From positions 1 to 64,000 of the forward strand of contig JBJKQK010000073.1 in assembly GCA_046705285.1 (NCBI GenBank): a stretch of 64,000 nt of DNA, given 5' to 3'. The DNA is from SCRD01 sp046705285. Its GTDB lineage: Bacteria; Acidobacteriota; Terriglobia; UBA7540. How positions within the stretch are numbered: the first letter of the stretch is position 1; each line of letters starts with the position of its first letter. The notes beneath the pieces are model-generated. The model did no database searches. It had not been told where the DNA came from and was given only the letters and a program-made list of their open reading frames with translations. The translations under genes and the position numbers were made by a program. Below, one piece after another: positions 46,207-54,475 of this stretch.

Positions 46207-47283
46207 TCAAGATTTTAGACAGCCAGTATCCCCAAGCACACGTCGCTCACGCTTGTTTTCTCCGCCCATGGTTCGCTTGCCAAGCCGGCCAAGCATACCG
46301 TCGAAAGCCGCTCGGCAAAGGACCTTGCACCTTGGAAAGGGATGATCATAGAACAATAGCGCGATTGCAGCATGCCTTGCCAACACCAACGGTGCGAGGA
46401 ACGGGGCGAGCCATGGCTTCGCATACTTTGTCCGGACGTAGGTTTCGTTTCGAACATAGTAATAGAGCTTCCAGATTTGTGCATAAGGTATCCCCGCCCC
46501 CTGCTTTGCAAATCCAAAAACCTTTCGAGGAGATCGCAGGTGTGTACCTTGCCCATGAACAACTCTGCTCGAAGGAACCAGGAAAACCTTAAAACGCCTG
46601 GAGATCCGATAGATGAATTCCGTATCATCCCAGTAGATAAAGAGTTCTTTAAGTGGAAGTCCCACTTCGCCAATAGCGTCTCGACGGATCATGACGCCAA
46701 GAAAACCTGCGGCTTCGATGGGGATCATGGGAGATGCCAGGGACTCCTGGTTAACAACCAGTTGAAAACCCATGATCGAGTTGAATCGTTTGTAATGTCC
46801 GAAAGCGACTGGTAGCTTTCCTGTATCGTCCGAACTCGTCGCCACGACCTTGATGGATTGCTCGGAATGTGGAGTCCCATCTGGGGGCATGGGGTCAAGC
46901 ACAAGAGACGCTAAAAGCCCCACGGCAGGGTCACCAAACGCTGGAGATTCCACCAAGCCTTTGAGCGCATCAGCAGCGGGTTCAACATCGTCGTCCATCA
47001 CCCAAATCCAATCGTAACCCTCTTCGTACGCTAACCGGATCCCCTCATGGAAACCTCCGGATGCTCCCAGGTTTTCTTTCAGCCGAACGTGAGTAATCCT
47101 TCCGTTATACCTCTGCTCCAACATATCCTGGGTGTCATCGGTGGAGGCATTGTCGATCACTAAGATTTCATCTGGCGGACGAATTTGACTGATGAGCGCC
47201 TTAAGACACCGATCCAGCAGCGTACGTCGGTTGTAAGTGACCACCACGGCTGCAATTCGGGGTGGCTTGTCAGGAGTCGGCAT
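46207..47283 (-). CDS. Glycosyltransferase family 2 (GT-A)
   Basis: A 358-residue enzyme. The GT-A core starts at about 12 with Ala-Ala-Val-Val-Val-Thr-Tyr-Asn-Arg. It has Val-Ile-Asp-Asn-Ala-Ser-Thr-Asp, Glu-Asn-Leu-Gly-Ala-Ser-Gly-Gly-Phe-His-Glu-Gly, and Trp-Val-Met-Asp-Asp-Asp-Val-Glu-Pro as the metal-binding DxD. The later Tyr-Trp-Asp-Asp-Thr-Glu-Phe is typical of GlfT2/rhamnosyl-type GT2 proteins. A hydrophobic stretch near 305-325 may attach it to the membrane. Start ATG 47283 is chosen over TTG 47289. It probably adds rhamnose or galactofuranose-like sugars, but this is inferred only from family resemblance. Confidence 0.9.
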   Translation of the reverse strand: MPTPDKPPRIAAVVVTYNRRTLLDRCLKALISQIRPPDEILVIDNASTDDTQDMLEQRYNGRITHVRLKENLGASGGFHEGIRLAYEEGYDWIWVMDDDVEPAADALKGLVESPAFGDPAVGLLASLVLDPMPPDGTPHSEQSIKVVATSSDDTGKLPVAFGHYKRFNSIMGFQLVVNQESLASPMIPIEAAGFLGVMIRRDAIGEVGLPLKELFIYWDDTEFIYRISRRFKVFLVPSSRVVHGQGTHLRSPRKVFGFAKQGAGIPYAQIWKLYYYVRNETYVRTKYAKPWLAPFLAPLVLARHAAIALLFYDHPFPRCKVLCRAAFDGMLGRLGKRTMGGENKRERRVLGDTGCLKS

Positions 47284-47722
47284 AGACAATTCTTTCTCGT
47301 TATTCGGCTGATAGAAGCTTAACGGCCATTGGGAAAGACCCGATTTTTCACGCCCCTCGTCCCATGGACGGTCCTTATCAGGTGGACAAAAGTGTTCTCA
47401 AGCTTCGTTGACGTCTCGTCCAACAATACAATGCAATCGATAGAGATTAGCGACAGCAAAACCCCCACCCATGGACATTGATCGAAACGCCCAGATCCAT
47501 CGTCCATTCTACCCAGAAGCTTACACCGGCCGCAATTACACGTACCGTATGAGCTCGGCGGGAACCCGATGCACTCTTGAGTCAGCTTTGCACCATGGGG
47601 GCAAAATGAGCTCACTATTCGGCACAAAATCTGGGACGACTCAATTGCCCTTATGGTGCCAAATTACCTAACTTCCTCGCTTGGAGTCCGGAGGCGCCCC
47701 GGAAAAGCTTGCCACAAACCTA
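47284..47722. other. Intergenic spacer, nothing recognised
   Basis: About 440 nt between the GT2 start and the 3' end of the glycoside-hydrolase-like gene. It is more AT-rich than the genes around it. Short open frames show no family resemblance. The GT2 promoter should lie at its left edge. Confidence 0.4.
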
Positions 47723-48967
47723 TTATTGAACCGCGAAAAGTGCGCCAGCCCCTGGCGCCAGCCAATCCATCTCGCCATGGGATGGCTCCTCTTTCCCGGT
47801 GTAGGGGGAGATTTGGAATAAGTTCTTGTACGGCGCCTTTAGGCGAATCGAGTACCGAAAAGAATGCTCGAGATCCTTGTTGACGATCATCAGAAACGGG
47901 TGCTGGTCAGGGTCCACGAACTCGCCAATCATATAGCGAGGTCGGACAGAGGAACTCTGATAAGAGGCGGCCAGCACCTCCTTGACTAGGCGGCTTTGGG
48001 AGAGGGGTTTTTCTCCGGGGGAGACCGGGGCAGAGTGATAGACGCCGGTATTACGCAGCCGGGCAAGCCAAGGGGCAAGTTCTCGGATCTGACTATTGAG
48101 CCGCCGCAGCCTATCCCACGTAGGCGTCCGGTGTCCAAACTGGTCGACTGGCGCCAGGCGGTAGTTCCCAACCTTGGGCGCAAAGTAAGTGAAATATTCA
48201 ATTCCTCTCCCACCGTAGGCGATGGTGCTGTAGGCCTGGAGGCGCAAAGTTGCACTGCTCGGCTTCATATAAGTGAAAGAGGTGCTGGAAAGGATCACAC
48301 TCCAGAATGGTATTCCTGCGTTCAACGATAAACGCCGGACGATACCCAGGTTGGTGTAAAAGCGGTTAAGCATTTCACCGTTGAACAGCGAATAATTGTC
48401 GTAACTCAAAAACGACGGATGAACCCGTTCGATCATTTTTTCCACGTAGGCCTCGTAGGTGGGAGCATCGAGCTGTGAGGCGCTCGTGTAATTGGGCAAT
48501 AGATTGACGTAGGTCCACATGCTTGGTGCGATCTGCTTCAACAGCGATGCGACTTCGCCGAGGCCCGGCATCTGAGGGGCATTGGGCTCGTCGATGAGGA
48601 AGAAGCCTAAGGCCGCGGGACGGTTTCTGACGTCGCGCACCAAAGCCCTAAGGTTCTTCCGAATATGCTGCTGGCTCGGCATATGTTTCCATGCGTAATG
48701 GTTGACGCGGGGATCCTCGACAAAGCACGTAAGGCCGGCGGCATTGACCTTGTCAAGCTGGTCGGGTGAGCAAAACCCGGAAATATTAAGCCCCGCCTGC
48801 TTCATCCAATAGAGCTGGCTGGGGTCCGAAGGGGTCCTGCCCCAGGCCATGAGAGCAAATTCTCGAGGAGAAACAGAGGGAGGTTGTTGAGATTCCTGTC
48901 CTCTTGCCGCTTCGGCCAACCCTGCAATCAGGCACATGCTTAATACGAGGCCAAGTCGTTTTATCAT
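47723..48967 (-). CDS. Secreted glycoside-hydrolase-like TIM-barrel protein
   Basis: A 414-residue protein. The signal peptide is about 1-23 (ending Ala-Arg-Gly). The domain resembles GH42/GH-A type barrels: Trp-Gly-Arg-Thr-Pro-Ser-Asp ... Gly-Leu-Asn-Ile-Ser-Gly-Phe-Cys, Gly-Phe-Phe-Leu-Ile-Asp-Glu-Pro-Asn-Ala (Glu likely catalytic acid), Ser-Tyr-Asp-Asn-Tyr, and Gly-Gly-Arg-Gly-Ile-Glu-Tyr-Phe-Thr-Tyr (second Glu candidate). A C-terminal beta domain follows. Exopolysaccharide loci often carry a periplasmic glycosidase that trims or releases polymer; that role is inferred. The ATG at 48967 is preceded by GAAGGAGTCG. Confidence 0.72.
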   Translation of the reverse strand: MIKRLGLVLSMCLIAGLAEAARGQESQQPPSVSPREFALMAWGRTPSDPSQLYWMKQAGLNISGFCSPDQLDKVNAAGLTCFVEDPRVNHYAWKHMPSQQHIRKNLRALVRDVRNRPAALGFFLIDEPNAPQMPGLGEVASLLKQIAPSMWTYVNLLPNYTSASQLDAPTYEAYVEKMIERVHPSFLSYDNYSLFNGEMLNRFYTNLGIVRRLSLNAGIPFWSVILSSTSFTYMKPSSATLRLQAYSTIAYGGRGIEYFTYFAPKVGNYRLAPVDQFGHRTPTWDRLRRLNSQIRELAPWLARLRNTGVYHSAPVSPGEKPLSQSRLVKEVLAASYQSSSVRPRYMIGEFVDPDQHPFLMIVNKDLEHSFRYSIRLKAPYKNLFQISPYTGKEEPSHGEMDWLAPGAGALFAVQ

Positions 48968-49150
48968 CGACTCCTTCCGCAGTTACTCAGTTACAGGGCA
49001 AGAGAAAACGAACCTTGCATTATACCTTTTCGGTTCTCATACATTGGCGGGCGCTCGGAGCCCGAAATCTGAACGGTGATTTCGACCTTTCTGAGGGTTG
49101 AGGAGATCGGCGACTATTGCTGTGACCAGCGCAACGCCGTATTATGGCTT

Positions 49151-49455
49151 TTATTGTGTCAATGTTCGGATCGACACGGCAAGTTCCAGGACGAATCTAA
49201 CCGTGAAGTGCCCAGTCCGCTCAGGACCCATGGCTTTTGGGTCATACACGTCGCCCTGTTCGGTGACAATGGTGGCGGGTTGCAGCCGGTTTCCGATTCG
49301 AGGACAAGCACCTGGCGTCCAACCGTCAGGGCAGGCGGTTCAATCAGTATCTGTGCTTCCTGCGACGGCGCGAAATAGACCGCGGCGGCAAAGTGAGGCA
49401 ATCTGCGGGAAGAGGGCTCGTTGCTGACACTCCGAGCGATTGCAATACACTGCAT
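49151..49455 (-). pseudogene. Frameshifted remnant of an unknown gene
   Basis: The minus strand from 49455 reads a plausible coding stretch (Ala-Ala-Val-Tyr-Phe-Ala-Pro-Ser-Gln ... Pro-Pro-Ala-Leu-Thr-Val-Gly-Arg-Gln-Val-Leu-Val-Leu-Glu) to about 49290. A +1 change of frame then gives Leu-Gln-Pro-Ala-Thr-Ile-Val-Thr-Glu-Gln-Gly-Asp-Val-Tyr-Asp-Pro-Lys-Ala-Met ... ending at TAA 49151-49153. Neither piece alone looks like a complete protein. The family is unrecognised. The call is tentative. Confidence 0.3.
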
Positions 49456-50188
49456 AAGGTTAAATCGGGGCTGGTCTCAAAAGCTGGATACGCTCCTTGA
49501 CCCTCGTGGGCGGAGGGGCAACGGGGCCGTCGATTTCTTGGCGGCAATCCGCTCCGCCCTTCGCCCTGGCATGGTGGTGATGGATGTGGGGGGAGGAAAG
49601 AATCCCGTAATCGCTCCTGAACTGAAAGCCTCGTTACGCCTGCAGGTCATCGGTGTGGATATTTCTCAGTCAGAACTCAATGCGGCGCCACCGGGCTGCT
49701 ATGACCAGATTTTCTGCGGTGACATCACGATGGCGACGGGGATGCCTGGAGCAGATTTGGTCATCTCCCGCAGCGTGACGGAGCACGTTGAAGACCCGGC
49801 GGCAATGTATCTCAATATATCTCGCGTCCTCCGCCCAGGAGGTTTAGTAATTGCCTACATCCCCAATAAGTTTGCACCTTTCGCACTGGTCAATGCGGCG
49901 ATACCAAACCGGCTCTCGAAGGTTCTTTTGGGCTTTTTCCACTGGGAGACCAAGGAAGAGACTGGTTTCCCTGTCCTCTACCGCCGTTGCTACCCTTCAA
50001 GCTTCAGGGCTTTACTGTTGGGAGTGGGCTTCAGAATTGTGCGAATCCATTTCTCATATCGCTCTGAGTACTGCAACTTCTTCGTCCCCTTGCATGCCGC
50101 CGAGCTGACTTGGCAGCTTTTCACCTCTCACTTGAACCTGCGGAATCTGTGTGAAGGATTCACAGTAGTTGCACAGAAACAATCTTGA
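49421..50188 (+). CDS. Class I SAM-dependent methyltransferase
   Basis: A 255-residue protein and the only plus-strand gene inside the polysaccharide locus. The Rossmann core has Val-Val-Met-Asp-Val-Gly-Gly-Gly-Lys-Asn-Pro (motif I, about 52-62), Ile-Gly-Val-Asp-Ile-Ser (motif II), and Ser-Arg-Ser-Val-Thr-Glu-His-Val-Glu-Asp-Pro (motif IV/V). The following Leu-Arg-Pro-Gly-Gly-Leu is typical of Methyltransf_11. The C-terminal part (Phe-Pro-Val-Leu-Tyr-Arg-Arg) is conserved in glycan-locus methyltransferases. It starts with TTG at 49421 behind GAAGAGGG; no ATG is suitably placed. It probably methylates a sugar of the polymer. Confidence 0.78.
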   Translation: MLTLRAIAIHCIRLNRGWSQKLDTLLDPRGRRGNGAVDFLAAIRSALRPGMVVMDVGGGKNPVIAPELKASLRLQVIGVDISQSELNAAPPGCYDQIFCGDITMATGMPGADLVISRSVTEHVEDPAAMYLNISRVLRPGGLVIAYIPNKFAPFALVNAAIPNRLSKVLLGFFHWETKEETGFPVLYRRCYPSSFRALLLGVGFRIVRIHFSYRSEYCNFFVPLHAAELTWQLFTSHLNLRNLCEGFTVVAQKQS

Positions 50189-50734
50189 ATGGGCGGGCGT
50201 GGTTTGCCTTGACTTGTGCCCGCTTCTGATCACACCGAAAAAGAGGGTCTTAATCAAGAAAGCAGCATGCACAAGAAGGTTGTCGCGTCCGACGAGGGGC
50301 AATTGGCTAAGCTCTTACTAGTCACGGTAGATGGTTTGCTTCGCAACTGTGGCCTGTTCGTGCGCCACTTGCATGCCTTCGTAGAAGCCGCCTGATCTTT
50401 CCGCACTCACTGCAGCAAATTACTCGAGTCGTCACCTTGTGTTGCGGTCGGCCGGGATTCCCCCACCTGGCTGACACTTGAACCACCTGCCTTGCAAGTG
50501 AAGAACGGGCATTCCAGGGATTTTCAGCGCGGTCGTTCCAATGTTGTCTCAGAGAAATGGGGAAATTACCGAGGGATTTCTGCCCGACGGTCTCAAGTTC
50601 AAATTCTCATGCCGAAGGAACAAGGCACTCCGGGCAACAGCGCCGATCGTAGCCCGAGGCCCGAAGCAGACTTCTCGAGACCACCATTGCGACTTTCTCG
50701 ATTCTGGCGCCATTGAAGGACGCGTTGCGCTCGG
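50189..50734. other. Intergenic region with a short glycosyltransferase relic
   Basis: About 545 nt between convergent genes. Apart from the GT2-like fragment listed at 50318-50398, nothing coding or structured was recognised. The lack of any intact gene, together with the relic, suggests past gene loss here. Confidence 0.4.
50318..50398 (-). pseudogene. Short relic resembling the GT2 'SGGF-EGM' segment
   Basis: Minus-strand codons read Arg-Ser-Gly-Gly-Phe-Tyr-Glu-Gly-Met-Gln-Val-Ala-His-Glu before drifting to a stop. The intact GT2 protein of this locus has Ala-Ser-Gly-Gly-Phe-His-Glu-Gly-Ile-Arg-Leu-Ala-Tyr-Glu at the same motif. Only about 14 residues match, so a chance match cannot be excluded. 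Confidence 0.3.
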
Positions 50735-51715
50735 TCACGCTTTGCCCATGAGCTCCCGAAAGTAACGGACGGTGGAAGCCAACCCTTCTTCCAGAGTCAC
50801 CTTTGGCACCCAGTCAAGCATCCGGCGGGCGCGGCTGATGTCAGGATGTCGAAGCTTTGGGTCATCAACCGGCAAAGGATGAAACTTCACCTGGCTGGAG
50901 CTTCGGGTTATTCCCACAATCATTCGGGCGATATCGAGAATCTTTTCTTCTCTGGGATTTCCCAGATTGACCGGATAATGGATCCCCCACTCTTTTCCTT
51001 GGGCGCTCGCTGGCTCCGAATCAACATCAGCCTGGAGGAGGCGAATCAGGCCCTCGATCAGGTCGTTGACGTAGCAGAAACTTCGCGTCTGATTTCCGTC
51101 GCCATAGACTGTCAATTCCTTGCCTTGCAAGGCCTGGACGATGAAATTTGAAACAACGCGGCCATCGTTAGGGCGCATCCATGGGCCGTAGGTGTTGAAA
51201 ATTCTAGCTATTCTACTATCGATGCCATGCCGCCGATGATACGCCATGGTCAGCGCCTCAGAAGCGCGCTTGGCCTCATCGTAAACACTTCGAGGTCCGA
51301 TAGGATTCACGTTTCCCCAGTAGGTTTCCGTTTGAGGATTGACGTGCGGGTCGCCATAAACCTCGGATGTGCTAGCGAGCAGAAACCGCGCATTCTTCGT
51401 CCGGGCTAATTCCAGCATGTTGCGTGTCCCCACAGTCCCCACCTCCAAGGTTTCCAGAGGATATCGAAGATAGTCGGGAGGACTTGCGGGACACGCCAAG
51501 TGCATGACCGCATCAATCTTTCCTTCCGTGGGGAAAGGCTTGGTTACGTCCTGATTGATGAAATGGAATTCCGGGCTCGGCATAAACTCCTCGATGTTCT
51601 CGCGCCGCCCTGTCAGCAGATTGTCTACGCAAAGAACTTCATAACCAAGGGAAAGTATCCTCGCGCACAGATGTCTGCCCAAAAATCCTGCTCCCCCCGT
51701 GATCAGAATACGCAT
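50735..51715 (-). CDS. UDP-glucuronate decarboxylase (UDP-xylose synthase-like), extended SDR
   Basis: A 326-residue NAD-dependent short-chain dehydrogenase. The cofactor site is Gly-Gly-Ala-Gly-Phe-Leu-Gly (7-13). The catalytic set is Thr116, Glu118 in Ser-Thr-Ser-Glu-Val-Tyr-Gly-Asp-Pro, Tyr145 and Lys149 (Tyr-Asp-Glu-Ala-Lys). Ser-Pro-Pro-Asp-Tyr-Leu near 78-83 and Arg-Ile-Phe-Asn-Thr-Tyr-Gly-Pro are hallmarks of UXS. The enzyme converts UDP-glucuronate to UDP-xylose and CO2, feeding xylose or 4-keto-pentose into the polymer. The ATG at 51715 follows GAAAGGAGCTC. It is probably expressed with the polysaccharide genes. Confidence 0.9.
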   Translation of the reverse strand: MRILITGGAGFLGRHLCARILSLGYEVLCVDNLLTGRRENIEEFMPSPEFHFINQDVTKPFPTEGKIDAVMHLACPASPPDYLRYPLETLEVGTVGTRNMLELARTKNARFLLASTSEVYGDPHVNPQTETYWGNVNPIGPRSVYDEAKRASEALTMAYHRRHGIDSRIARIFNTYGPWMRPNDGRVVSNFIVQALQGKELTVYGDGNQTRSFCYVNDLIEGLIRLLQADVDSEPASAQGKEWGIHYPVNLGNPREEKILDIARMIVGITRSSSQVKFHPLPVDDPKLRHPDISRARRMLDWVPKVTLEEGLASTVRYFRELMGKA

Positions 51716-52117
51716 GAGCTCCTTTCACTATCGTTGTGGCGACCCGCCTTTGAATTGTCCATCTGCACCAAACCCACACTATAACCCGGCTCCCCTGATT
51801 ATCGCAGCCACTGAATCAGACCCGTCCAGCGATTGGGCCATAAACTTTCCCTTGGATTTCAGTCTTTCCGGGCACCCACTCCCCCAGTAAAGGCACATCC
51901 AGGGTTTCAGGTTGCTGTCCCGTGGGACAAGTTGGTGATGGGGAGGAGAATGAGCGTGCAGCAGGAAATCCGGAAACACCCATCGTCATGTTTGAGCAAT
52001 TTTCCGTGTGTCCGGCCTATTCAAGTGGTACCCGGAATCACCCCTAACACTTACGTCCCCGGCCATGTTCAGGATCCCAGCAGACGCCGTCAACAGCAGG
52101 CCGGGGATTCTTTTCGT
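51716..52117. other. Intergenic spacer between UXS and Wzc genes
   Basis: About 400 nt with no convincing gene on either strand. It should hold a promoter for the UXS gene or be a processed spacer of a longer transcript. No terminator-like hairpin with a T-tract was noticed. Confidence 0.4.
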
Positions 52118-54427
52118 TCAAACCTCCGGTCCGTCAGCATGGTAGTCGCTGCCGTAACCGTATCCGTACTGCTGATAGTAGCCGTATTTGCCGCCGTACG
52201 CCTGCCGGCGAATGTTGACGTCGTTCAAAGCGACGCCAAGAATGCGTGCGCCAGCCCCGTAAAGCAGTGATCGGGCCCGGCGCACAATCTCGTAGGGCGT
52301 GTCATATGCTTTGGTCACCAGGACCACCGCATCCGTCAGGGTTGCAAGGATGCGGCTATCCGCTACACTCAACAACGGTGGAGAATCCACAAGCACGTAC
52401 TCGAACTCTTCGTGGAGCTTCCGCAGCAATTCCGCCGTCAGTGGAGAAGAGAGAACTTCAGCCGGGTTGGGCGGAATAGGCCCGCACGGAATGATTGAAA
52501 GATTCGGGACGCCGTCGACTGGCAAAATGGCGTCACGGAGAGCTATGCGGCCGGTCAGGCACTGGACGAATCCCGGACTGTTTTTCACTCCCGCGGCCCG
52601 ATGGCACGCGGGCCGCCGCATATCGCAATCCACGATCACGACCTTGCTGCCGAGGCTGGCGAGGGTCGCTCCCAGGTTCACGGCGGTTGTGGTCTTGCCC
52701 TCTCCGGGCAGAGCACTGGTGACCAGCAGGAGTTTCGGGATGGGGTTGGCCGACAGCAGTATCGAAGTTCTCAGCGAGCGGAAAGCCTCAAGGGCCATGG
52801 GATTATTCTGGAGTGCAAGCCCATAGGCCCCATTGCCGCCGTCCCCTATCGTGGTGAGGCCGTGCTCCGACGATTTCGCCAGTGCATTCAGATGAATCGA
52901 CGGAATCAGGCCAAGGGAGGGCAGGCGCAATAGAGATTCCACCTCGTCAGGAGTCTTCAGCGTATTGTCCAGATACTCCTGGAGGAACGCCAGACCGACA
53001 CCCAGACTGAGCCCCAGAATGAAACCGACGGCAAGATTGAGCATGACTCGAGGCTTGGCGGGACCCTCGGGCAGTTCAGCCGGATCGACCACCATGATGT
53101 TGCTGGCGTTCAATCCCGCAGCGACCTGAGCCTCCTTCATCCGTTGCAGGACTCCATCGTAAAGCGAGCGGTTTGTGTCTACTTCGCGTTTCAGAATGTT
53201 GTACTGGATCGTTTTCTGAGCAACCACATTGACCAGTTTCTCCTGCTTGGCGATAAGCTGGGCAAGGTACTTTTCTCGTCTTTGGGAAGCGTGGTACTCC
53301 TGCGTAATGTTTCGGGTCAGAGCCTCTTTTTGGCGATCGAGGGTGGCGCGGAGTGTATGGATCTGTTTCCTGAGAGCCACGGCTTTTGGATAGGCTGGTT
53401 TCACCGTGGCAGTCAGTTCAGTATACTGGCGCTCCAGATCTGAGAGATTTGCTTCCAAGGTCTGAATCAGGCTGTTATTGAGCACCCCTGGAAGATCCTG
53501 TACCTTACCTGCCTGAACCAGGCTGTAGAGAGATTCCTTCTTGGCTCGATCCGCCTGAGCGTTTGTATACTCTTCCTCCAGTTGCTCCAAGCGCGCGTTG
53601 GCCATGCTCTGCGCCTGCGCGTTCACAGCGTTTTGGATGAAAAGGATCGAATTGGCCGCTGCGTACGCCTGAAGCGCGTCTTCCGACTTCTTCAGCTTTG
53701 CCTTGAGTTCGACCAGGCGGCCTGAAAGCCACTCAGAGGCTTTCAGAGCTTCATTCCATCTGACCTGGAGATTCTGGTCGATGTAGTCCTCGCTAAGCTG
53801 ATTCGCGATCCGTTCCGCTCTGGCCGGGTTCTGGGAATAGAACGTGACTTCGACAAGATTGCTGCGTTCAATGGGGTTAACGGACATAGAGAGCATGAAG
53901 TTGGTGACGCTGTTCCTGTACGCCGCCGAGTTAGGATCCGGGGGATTGGGGTCCGAAGGCGAAGGAATTTTGCGAGGATTTTTGGTCACCAAGCCGAAAT
54001 AACTCCGGCTCTGGTAAAACTCGGGGTATTGGTAGAGCCGCAGATCGTTCACCACCCGTTCTGCAAGTGAGCGGCTCCTCAGAATCCGATACTGGGTCTC
54101 GCGGTAACTTTGGATGTCCCAAGAAGGACCAGCCTGTGCGATTTGCTGGAAGTTGAGAACCTGGGGTTGCTCGGGGTTAATTTCGATCATCACCTTTCCA
54201 GCGTATACAGGCTTCTCCTTGAATGTGCCGATCGCCACAGTGGTGAAAATGATTACCAGGCAGGTCAAGACAGCCCAGCGGCGCTTCAGGATTACGTTCC
54301 AGTAATCGAGCAGGCGAGGTGACTCTTCAGGGGAAACGTCCAGGATTTCTCCTTCGCGCACGTAATGACCATTGACCCGCTCCATGCTCCGACTCTGTTC
54401 GACAGGCCAGATTCGATTCTCTTCCAT
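52118..54427 (-). CDS. Polysaccharide co-polymerase / tyrosine autokinase (Wzc/GumC-ExoP type)
   Basis: About 769 residues. The Wzz domain begins with Tyr-Trp-Asn-Val-Ile-Leu-Lys-Arg-Arg-Trp and a first helix (about 48-65). A long periplasmic coiled-coil region follows (about 180-420), then a second helix (about 470-490). The cytoplasmic BY-kinase has Walker A Leu-Pro-Gly-Glu-Gly-Lys-Thr-Thr-Thr (about 570-580), Walker A' Val-Asp-Cys-Asp-Met-Arg-Arg-Pro and Walker B Val-Leu-Val-Asp-Ser-Pro-Pro. The C-terminal cluster has eight Tyr in about 25 residues, the expected autophosphorylation site. It controls polymer length and export. ATG 54427 with AAGAGG upstream is preferred to 54475. Confidence 0.93.
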   Translation of the reverse strand: MEENRIWPVEQSRSMERVNGHYVREGEILDVSPEESPRLLDYWNVILKRRWAVLTCLVIIFTTVAIGTFKEKPVYAGKVMIEINPEQPQVLNFQQIAQAGPSWDIQSYRETQYRILRSRSLAERVVNDLRLYQYPEFYQSRSYFGLVTKNPRKIPSPSDPNPPDPNSAAYRNSVTNFMLSMSVNPIERSNLVEVTFYSQNPARAERIANQLSEDYIDQNLQVRWNEALKASEWLSGRLVELKAKLKKSEDALQAYAAANSILFIQNAVNAQAQSMANARLEQLEEEYTNAQADRAKKESLYSLVQAGKVQDLPGVLNNSLIQTLEANLSDLERQYTELTATVKPAYPKAVALRKQIHTLRATLDRQKEALTRNITQEYHASQRREKYLAQLIAKQEKLVNVVAQKTIQYNILKREVDTNRSLYDGVLQRMKEAQVAAGLNASNIMVVDPAELPEGPAKPRVMLNLAVGFILGLSLGVGLAFLQEYLDNTLKTPDEVESLLRLPSLGLIPSIHLNALAKSSEHGLTTIGDGGNGAYGLALQNNPMALEAFRSLRTSILLSANPIPKLLLVTSALPGEGKTTTAVNLGATLASLGSKVVIVDCDMRRPACHRAAGVKNSPGFVQCLTGRIALRDAILPVDGVPNLSIIPCGPIPPNPAEVLSSPLTAELLRKLHEEFEYVLVDSPPLLSVADSRILATLTDAVVLVTKAYDTPYEIVRRARSLLYGAGARILGVALNDVNIRRQAYGGKYGYYQQYGYGYGSDYHADGPEV

Positions 54428-54475
54428 ACGACCTCTTAACTCTCGCTCCAGCGAACTCGATCTGCAGGAGCTCAT

